A stretch of DNA of 5,542 bases from Planctomycetota bacterium (GTDB taxonomy: Bacteria > Planctomycetota > J058 > J103): assembly GCA_003694875.1 (NCBI GenBank), contig RFJN01000193.1, forward strand, positions 1 through 5,542. The letters are read 5' to 3'. Both the position numbers and the translations under genes were made by a program. Of the stretch, positions 1 to 5,542 are shown piece after piece. Position 1 is the stretch's first letter. Each line of letters starts with the position of its first letter. Under the pieces are notes generated by a model. That model was not told where the DNA came from, did not search any database, and worked only from the letters and a program-made list of their open reading frames with translations.

Positions 1-246
1 CGCGAGTCACGGCCTCCGGCCCCCGGGCCCGCGTACGACTGGATTCCGGGGCACTGGAGCTGGCTGCGCGGCCGTTTCGTGTGGGAGCCCGGGTTGTGGG
101 TGCTCGTACCGCCCGGCGCCGACGGTTGGATTCCGGGCTACTGGGAGCGTCGACCCGGCGGGTGGGTGTGGCGGCCCGGGCACTGGAAGCCGCGCGCGCC
201 CGAGGCGCCGCCCCCCGCGACGCCGACCGCAGCGCCGCATTCGTGA
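1..246 (+). CDS. WxPGxW-repeat protein, C-terminal part (5' end outside window)
   Basis: Frame 1 is open from the window edge to the TGA at 244-246, giving 81 residues with no start, so the gene begins upstream. The peptide holds four WxPGxW units: WIPGHW (residues 14-19), WEPGLW (28-33), WIPGYW (43-48) and WRPGHW (57-62), spaced 14-15 residues apart. A Pro/Ala-rich tail follows (residues 63-81). Such spacing of Trp, Pro and Gly is not expected from a chance frame. It matches the Pfam-type 'WXXGXW repeat' found in small, often exported proteins of Gram-negative bacteria, usually of unknown function. A signal peptide would lie in the missing part. The DNA of units 1 and 3 shares an 11-base identical stretch (40-50 and 127-137), consistent with internal duplication. 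The gene converges on the kinase gene. The family call is fairly safe; no biochemical role can be given. Confidence 0.8.
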   Translation, partial: RESRPPAPGPAYDWIPGHWSWLRGRFVWEPGLWVLVPPGADGWIPGYWERRPGGWVWRPGHWKPRAPEAPPPATPTAAPHS

Positions 247-263
247 GCGGGCGGCGTGCCCGC
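247..263 (+). terminator. Hairpin directly after the WxPGxW gene stop codon
   Basis: A perfect 6-bp stem (GCGGGC 247-252 with GCCCGC 258-263) closes a 5-base loop immediately after the TGA. No T-run follows, so it is at best a weak or Rho-assisted terminator or an mRNA 3'-end stabiliser. Short GC stems like this arise easily in such GC-rich DNA. Confidence 0.25.
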
Positions 264-359
264 TGCGCGGCACACAGCACACACGTTCGAGGATTGGCTC
301 GTCTCGCTTCGGGGATGTGGCTGCCGTCGGTTCCCCCCCTCGCCGGCAAGAGTCCCATG

Positions 360-386
360 AGGAACCCAGGAACCCGGGAATCCTGG
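360..386. repeat. Tandem 8-base repeat running into an imperfect palindrome
   Basis: AGGAACCC occurs twice in tandem (360-367 and 368-375). The second copy is part of an imperfect inverted repeat whose outer arms are CCAGGA (366-371) and TCCTGG (381-386), with a central CCCGGG. It could be a small protein-binding site or the edge of a dispersed repeat. No function is evident. Confidence 0.45.
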
Positions 387-612
387 TGACGGGCGGTCAT
401 GGGAAAAGAGGGAGCGACGGCACGGCAGCGCTGTCCGAGCCGGCCGGTTCGCACAACCCAGGCACCCGCCGCAAAGCAACATGTCTTGGCACTGCGCAGG
501 TCGGATCGTCGGTGTGCATGACTTCTTTGCTATTCGTGCTGCACTGCACCGGACCGAACTTCAAAGCCCGGAAGATGGGGCTGGCGGTGCAATGGCGACC
601 CCCAACGCCCCG

Positions 613-669
613 CGGCGACGGCGAGACGCCGCCCGTCCGACAACCATGGGGCGTCTCGCGTGTTCGCCG
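613..669. repeat. Extended inverted repeat (10 bp perfect plus 6 bp outer stem)
   Basis: GCGAGACGCC (621-630) and GGCGTCTCGC (650-659) form a perfect 10-bp inverted repeat around a 19-base loop. Outside it, CGGCGA (613-618) pairs with TCGCCG (664-669) after a small 2/4-base internal loop, giving 16 paired bases in 57 nt. It lies far from both flanking stop codons and has no T-run on either strand, so it is not an ordinary terminator. It could be the core of a dispersed palindromic element or a folded RNA. Confidence 0.55.
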
Positions 670-796
670 TCCGCTGCGCCGCATGCCGCCTCCCTCGCCT
701 GTCGGCCACCGAAGCAAGGCCACGGGTTCCCGAGATGCATGGCAGGAATGCCGGAATCCGGTCGCTCCGGGTGTCGGGATAGATCTCCGCCCGCAC

Positions 797-825
797 CGGT
801 GGCAAGCGGCTACTGCCTTGCACCG
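797..825. repeat. Bulged 9-bp hairpin
   Basis: CGGT (797-800) and GCAAG (802-806) pair with CTTGC (817-821) and ACCG (822-825). G801 is bulged and the loop is 10 bases (807-816). Shorter foldable motifs lie nearby: CCGGA-A-TCCGG at 751-761 and a GGTC/GACC stem at 933-943. Together they suggest a structured or palindrome-rich stretch, with no assigned role. Confidence 0.4.
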
Positions 826-1077
826 CCGAACGCTGCGCTCGTCCCGACAGTCCGTTGCGCCTCGCCCCGTGCCGGCGTGGCAGGCAACCGCCAGCCAGGC
901 CCACGTTGCGCCGTTTCGAAGCCAGCACCTTCGGTCGGTGACCCCGAATGCGCGTCGCGAGATTGCGCTCGACCAGGGACTTCCGGGCCCCTGCGTCACC
1001 TCACGGACCTTCCCGAGTCCGCACCGCCAGGCCCCCAGGCTCGCCTCCCCGGCTTCCCGGTCCCGGTTCGTGAACCC

Positions 1078-1101
1078 CTCCGGGGGCCTTGCCCGCCGGA
1101 G
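1078..1101 (-). terminator. Terminator-like hairpin downstream of the kinase gene
   Basis: Read on the minus strand, this starts 9 bases after the kinase TGA. The outer stem is CTCCGG (1078-1083) with CCGGAG (1096-1101), and the inner stem is GGGC (1084-1087) with GCCC (1091-1094). The loop is 3 bases and one base (1095) is bulged. A second small stem, GGTTC/GAACC, lies at 1065-1076. The downstream tract on the minus strand is GGGGTTC rather than a proper T-run, so intrinsic termination may be inefficient or Rho-assisted. The position makes an end-of-operon role likely. Confidence 0.5.
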
Positions 1102-1110
1102 CGCGCCTGC

Positions 1111-2229
1111 TCACGAGGGCGCGCCGCGCAGCCGTCGCCACCAGGCGCGCACGCGGTTGCCGATCTCGCCGCGCAGGATCGCCGACGAGATGCCGCCCGA
1201 GACGCGCCCCGTGTCGCGCAGCTCGATCAGCGCCCGCTGCGCGTCGCGCGCACTCGCATACCGGCGCTTGGGGTTCTTGTGCATCATGCGGTGGATGATC
1301 GTGTCGAAGCCGTCGGAGACCGACGGCTCGAAGGACTGCAACCGCGGGGTCGGATCGCGCACCACCCGCCGCAGGATCTCCATCGCACTCTTGCCCGGAA
1401 ACGGCACCCGCCCCGCCGCGCAGTGGAACAGCGTCACCCCGAGGCTGTAGAGGTCCGAGCGCGCGTCGAGCAACCCGTCGGCGGCGTATTCGGGCGCGAT
1501 GTAGTAGGGACTGCCGAGCACCATCCCGTCGGCGGTCAGCGACTCGCCGAAGCGCGTGTCCTTGGCGAGCCCGAGATCGCACAGCTTCACCCGCCCACTC
1601 ACGCTCACCATGATGTTGGCCGGCTTCACGTCGCGGTGGATGATGCCCTCGTCGGCCGCCGCCTGCAGCCCGGCGCACACCTGGATGCCGATGTCGATCA
1701 GCTCCGACTCGGGGATCTTGCCGCGCTCGCGCAGGATCGCGTCGAGCGCACGCCCCTCGACGTATTCGAAGACGTGGTAGACGTAGTCCCGGGTCTCGCC
1801 GGCGTCGAACAGCCGCACCACGTTCGGGTGGTTGATCCGCGCGGTGATCGCCGCCTCCTGCTTGAAGCGGCGCGCGTCGGGATCGCTGTGGCTGCCCTTG
1901 GGCGCCCGGACCTTGACCGCCACCGCCTCGCCGAGCGTGAACGACCAGCCCTGGTACACCGCGCCGCTCGCGCCCCGGCCGATCAGACGGCTGAGTTCGA
2001 TGTCGGGCAGCACCCGGCAGTACGCCGGCGGAAAGCCCATCTGACCGAGCACGTTCTGGATCTGCACGAGGTCGAGCAACCCACGGTCGTGCAGCCACGC
2101 GCCGATCGATCGATCGACGCCGAGCGCGCGCGCGCGCTCCTGCTGCTGCAGCGCCTGCTCGACCTGATCGACGGTGAGAAGCTGCAACTCGATCAGCTTC
2201 TCACCAAACCGCAGCACCCCCTCGGTCAT
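1111..2229 (-). CDS. Serine/threonine protein kinase with N-terminal MshEN/GspE-N-like domain
   Basis: A 372-residue Hanks-type kinase that phosphorylates Ser/Thr on unknown targets. Visible motifs are the glycine loop GRGASGAVY (84-92), catalytic lysine K106 in AVKV, helix-C glutamate E125, catalytic loop HRDVKPAN (198-205), DLG in place of DFG (218-220), APE (245-247) and DLYSLG (259-264). All key residues are present, so it should be active. Residues 7-64 form two helical half-repeats (FGEKLIELQLLTVDQVEQAL and SIGAWLHDRGLLDLVQIQNV) that resemble MshEN/GspE N-terminal domains, some of which bind cyclic di-GMP. The match is partial. No transmembrane helix is seen; the C-terminal tail is basic with paired Trp (about 361-372). 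The ATG at 2227-2229 has GGGAG five bases upstream. It lies 95 bases downstream of korB on the same strand, so co-transcription is possible. Kinase identity is secure; the N-domain assignment is inference. Confidence 0.93.
   Translation of the reverse strand: MTEGVLRFGEKLIELQLLTVDQVEQALQQQERARALGVDRSIGAWLHDRGLLDLVQIQNVLGQMGFPPAYCRVLPDIELSRLIGRGASGAVYQGWSFTLGEAVAVKVRAPKGSHSDPDARRFKQEAAITARINHPNVVRLFDAGETRDYVYHVFEYVEGRALDAILRERGKIPESELIDIGIQVCAGLQAAADEGIIHRDVKPANIMVSVSGRVKLCDLGLAKDTRFGESLTADGMVLGSPYYIAPEYAADGLLDARSDLYSLGVTLFHCAAGRVPFPGKSAMEILRRVVRDPTPRLQSFEPSVSDGFDTIIHRMMHKNPKRRYASARDAQRALIELRDTGRVSGGISSAILRGEIGNRVRAWWRRLRGAPS
2103..2139. repeat. Short simple repeats and palindromes inside the kinase N-terminal coding region
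   Basis: CGATCGATCGATCG (three GATC units in tandem, self-complementary) starts at 2103. GAGCGCGCGCGCGCGCTC (2122-2139) is an 18-base perfect palindrome with seven GC dinucleotides. A CTG run follows at 2140-2148. They encode residues about 30-43 of the kinase (ERARALG and VDRSIG). They are too short for classical phase variation but are plausible slippage or Z-DNA-prone points. Confidence 0.6.
2173..2205. repeat. Perfect 12-bp inverted repeat within kinase codons 9-19
   Basis: GGTGAGAAGCTG (2173-2184) is the exact reverse complement of CAGCTTCTCACC (2194-2205), separated by 9 bases. In the kinase mRNA the stem would start 24 nt after the first base of the ATG and cover 11 codons exactly in frame (G-E-K-L-I-E-L-Q-L-L-T). 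Two paired wobble positions use T (GGT and CTT) where this gene strongly favours G or C, so pairing may be selected. A translational or transcript-stability role is possible but unproven. Confidence 0.6.
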
Positions 2230-2234
2230 CGAAG

Positions 2235-2239
2235 CTCCC
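2235..2239 (-). promoter_or_regulatory. Ribosome binding site of the kinase gene
   Basis: GGGAG on the minus strand, five bases before the ATG at 2227-2229. It supports this start over any internal one and keeps the N-terminal helical domain in the protein. Confidence 0.6.
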
Positions 2240-2278
2240 GGCGTTCGGCTCCCCTCTTGGTATTCGACGCGACGCAGC

Positions 2279-2292
2279 GGGGCTCCAGCCCC
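2279..2292. repeat. Small GC hairpin in the korB-kinase gap
   Basis: GGGGC (2279-2283) pairs with GCCCC (2288-2292) around a 4-base loop, within the 95-base gap between korB and the kinase gene. No T-run follows on the minus strand, so I do not call it a terminator. It could attenuate or stabilise a shared transcript. I saw no good promoter in this gap. Confidence 0.35.
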
Positions 2293-2324
2293 CGGAGGCG
2301 ACGCCGAACCTCACCCTGCTGCGA

Positions 2325-3337
2325 TCACTCCACGCGCCAGGTGTCGTGCCCGCGCAGCATGGCGGCGAGGTCTCCCGGACCGAGCCGCTCGATCACCTCC
2401 CGCTCCTGCGCGAGGTGCGACGCCACGAACTCCGGCGCCTGTCGCTCGAGCAATACCCCGATGGGGACGGGATACGGCGGGTGCTCGAGGGCAGTGAGCA
2501 GCGAGGCGTGGCGCGGGTCGGTCGCGTCGTAGATCCACGGATCGGCGCACGCGCCGGTCTCGGGGTCGCAGGTCGCGATCTCGACGTCGAGACACGACAG
2601 CCGCAGCGCCTTCGGCGCCTCGGGCGAGCCGAACCGCAGAGGCTTGCCGTGCTCGACCTCGAGCACGTTGTCGCTGCGGGTGCGCTTGTCGGTGAGTTCC
2701 GCGAACGCCCCGTCGTTGAAGATGTTGCAGTTCTGGTAGATCTCGAGAAACGCCGTGCCGGGGTGCGCCACCGCGCGACGCAGCATCTGCTGCATGTGCG
2801 GCACGAAGCGATCGATCGTGCGCGCGATCCAGGTGGCGTTGGCGCCGAGCGCGACGCGAATCGGATCGAGCGGGCGATCGATGCTGCCGTACGGCGTGCT
2901 CTTGGTCACCTTGCCCTGTTCGGAGGTGGGCGAGTACTGCCCCTTGGTCAGCCCGTAGATCCGGTTGTTGAACAGCAGGATGTTGAGGTTCACGTTGCGG
3001 CGAAGCACGTGCAGCAGGTGGTTGCCGCCGATCGACAGCCCGTCGCCGTCGCCGGTGATCACGAACACCACGAGCTCGGGATCGGTGAGCTTGAGCCCGG
3101 TGGCGATCGTGGGCGCCCGTCCGTGGATCGTGTGGAAGCCGTACGTGTTCATGTAGTAGGGGAAACGGCTCGAGCAGCCGATCCCGGAGATGAACACGAT
3201 CTTCTCGCGCGGCACCCCGAGTTCCGGCAACGTGTTCTGCACCGCGCGCAGGATCGCGTAGTCCCCGCAGCCGGGACACCAGCGCACGTCCTGGTCGGAG
3301 GCGAAGTCCTTGCGCGTGAGACGCGCCGTCGTGCTCG

Positions 3338-3341
<4 letters not shown>
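2325..3341 (-). CDS. korB: 2-oxoglutarate:ferredoxin oxidoreductase, beta subunit
   Basis: This 338-residue subunit binds thiamine pyrophosphate and one [4Fe-4S] cluster in the enzyme that converts 2-oxoglutarate, CoA and oxidised ferredoxin to succinyl-CoA, CO2 and reduced ferredoxin, a reversible cytoplasmic reaction. The cluster ligands expected in this family are all visible: C22 and C25 (WCPGCGDYA), C56 (GIGCSSRFPYY) and C205 (YQNCNIFND). The TPP/Mg site is GDGD at 97-100 with NN at 125-126, followed by the conserved KGQYSPTSE stretch (133-141). The C-terminal part carries three further cysteines (C250, C258, C265) that I do not recognise as family ligands. The ATG overlaps the korA stop codon as ATGA, and AGGGGG lies seven bases upstream, so the two subunits are translationally coupled. 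Pyruvate or another 2-oxoacid as substrate cannot be excluded by sequence alone; 2-oxoglutarate is the usual assignment for this two-subunit type. Confidence 0.95.
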
Positions 3342-5260
<1,919 letters not shown>

Positions 5261-5270
5261 GCGATTCGGG

Positions 5271-5276
5271 CTCCTG
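5271..5276 (-). promoter_or_regulatory. Ribosome binding site of korA
   Basis: CAGGAG on the minus strand, ten bases before the ATG at 5258-5260. The spacing is slightly long but acceptable. It is the main reason for preferring this start to the upstream in-frame TTG. Confidence 0.55.
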
Positions 5277-5325
5277 GGCCGGACTGGCTGCGGCGGGACC
5301 GGGTTCGCTCGCCCGCCGGCGCCCA

Positions 5326-5354
5326 ATCGTACCGGTGGCGCCAGACCGCGTCGA
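5326..5354 (-). promoter_or_regulatory. Weak sigma-70-like promoter candidate for korA
   Basis: On the minus strand TCGACG (5349-5354) and TACGAT (5326-5331) are separated by 17 bases and match the -35 and -10 consensus at 4 of 6 positions each. It would give a leader of about 55-60 bases to the korA ATG. Better -35 hexamer TTGACC (5361-5366) has no -10 at a good distance. In DNA this GC-rich such matches carry limited weight. Confidence 0.25.
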
Positions 5355-5451
5355 GCCGTCGGTCAACTGCTGCCCGCTGCGTCCTCGTGCCCACGCGCCG
5401 AGGGCGGCCGCTCGGCCTCCTCCCTCTCCGTCGGCTCGCCGTCTCGTCCGG

Positions 5452-5470
5452 TGCGCCCCGCCGGGGCGCA
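5452..5470 (-). terminator. Strong GC hairpin after the upstream gene
   Basis: TGCGCCCC (5452-5459) and GGGGCGCA (5463-5470) form a perfect 8-bp stem with a 3-base loop, 12 bases past the stop codon of the gene at 5483-5542. A smaller 5-bp stem (CCGAC/GTCGG, 5476-5491) spans that stop codon. No T-run follows. The position suggests it ends the upstream transcript and separates it from korA. Confidence 0.45.
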
Positions 5471-5482
5471 GCCGCCCGACAT

Positions 5483-5542
5483 TCACGTCGGAACGCCGAG
5501 CCGCGGCAGGATCCAGGCCTGCAGCGCGAACCACACGACCGC
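5483..5542 (-). CDS. C-terminal 19 codons of an unidentified, probably membrane, protein
   Basis: From the right window edge on the minus strand the frame reads AVVWFALQAWILPRLGVPT and stops at TGA (5483-5485). The peptide is strongly hydrophobic with two Trp and ends in a short polar tail, like the last transmembrane helix of an inner-membrane protein. Two hairpins lie at or just after the stop, as expected at a gene end. It lies 222 bases upstream of korA on the same strand. Nineteen residues are too few to name a family, and a chance open frame cannot be excluded. Confidence 0.5.
   Translation of the reverse strand, partial: AVVWFALQAWILPRLGVPT

Larger units (their letters stand above)
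264..1077. other. Long convergent intergenic region without a credible gene
   Basis: The region separates two converging genes, so neither needs a promoter here. Several frames stay open for 100-200 or more codons, but their products are rich in Arg, Pro, Cys and Ser, show no domain I recognise, and lack convincing ribosome binding sites. They look like the usual GC-driven open frames. Composition is uneven: about 53% GC at 481-540 and 65% at 541-600, against about 73% in a sampled stretch of korA. The region holds several inverted repeats (366-386, 613-669, 751-761, 797-825, 930-948). I found no tRNA or rRNA, no transposase remnant and no CRISPR-like array. It may be decayed genes, dispersed repeats or a structured RNA; the sequence alone does not decide. 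Confidence 0.6.

Noticed and set aside
484..500. Sigma-54-like TTGGCAC element
   Set aside because: The GC element at the -12 position with correct spacing is absent, and no gene follows.
397..999. 200-codon open frame on the minus strand in the intergenic region
   Set aside because: No recognisable domain, many Cys and Arg, no Shine-Dalgarno site that I can see, and competing open frames of similar length overlap it on both strands.
481..2532. 683-codon open frame on the plus strand opposite the kinase gene
   Set aside because: It runs antisense to a kinase with all catalytic motifs intact, gives an Arg/Pro/His-rich product with no recognisable domain, and is explained by the rarity of stop codons at this GC content.

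Overview
The window is a piece of a very GC-rich genome. Hand counts give about 73% GC in a 60-base line inside korA (4561-4620), and third codon positions are almost all G or C. Shine-Dalgarno-like sites, an ATGA-overlapping gene pair, a WxPGxW-repeat protein and a Hanks-type kinase together fit a high-GC Gram-negative bacterium. A proteobacterium (gamma-proteobacterial or myxobacterial type) is my best guess, but nothing here fixes the taxon.

Layout from left to right: (a) 1-246, plus strand: the 3' end of a gene for a protein with four evenly spaced WxPGxW motifs. (b) 247-1110: an 864-base convergent intergenic region with no credible gene, locally much lower in GC (about 53% at 481-540) and containing several hairpin-forming inverted repeats. 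A terminator-like hairpin lies against each flanking gene. (c) 1111-2229, minus strand: a complete serine/threonine protein kinase with an unusual N-terminal domain that resembles the MshEN/GspE-N fold. (d) 2325-3341 and 3338-5260, minus strand: korB and korA, the two subunits of a 2-oxoglutarate:ferredoxin oxidoreductase, overlapping by ATGA. (e) 5261-5482: the korA leader with ribosome binding site, a weak promoter candidate and a strong GC-rich hairpin. (f) 5483-5542, minus strand: the last 19 codons of an unidentified, probably membrane, protein.

The functional core is korA-korB, read right to left and followed after a 95-base gap by the kinase on the same strand. KorAB interconverts 2-oxoglutarate and succinyl-CoA using ferredoxin. 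No ferredoxin, electron-bifurcating partner or other TCA gene is in view. The kinase may be co-transcribed with korAB and could sense or regulate central carbon flux, but that rests on position only.

I see no clear undescribed system. The points most worth following are the kinase's N-terminal domain, a perfect 12-bp inverted repeat in the kinase's first codons that depends on unusual codon choices, and the hairpin-rich convergent intergenic region.
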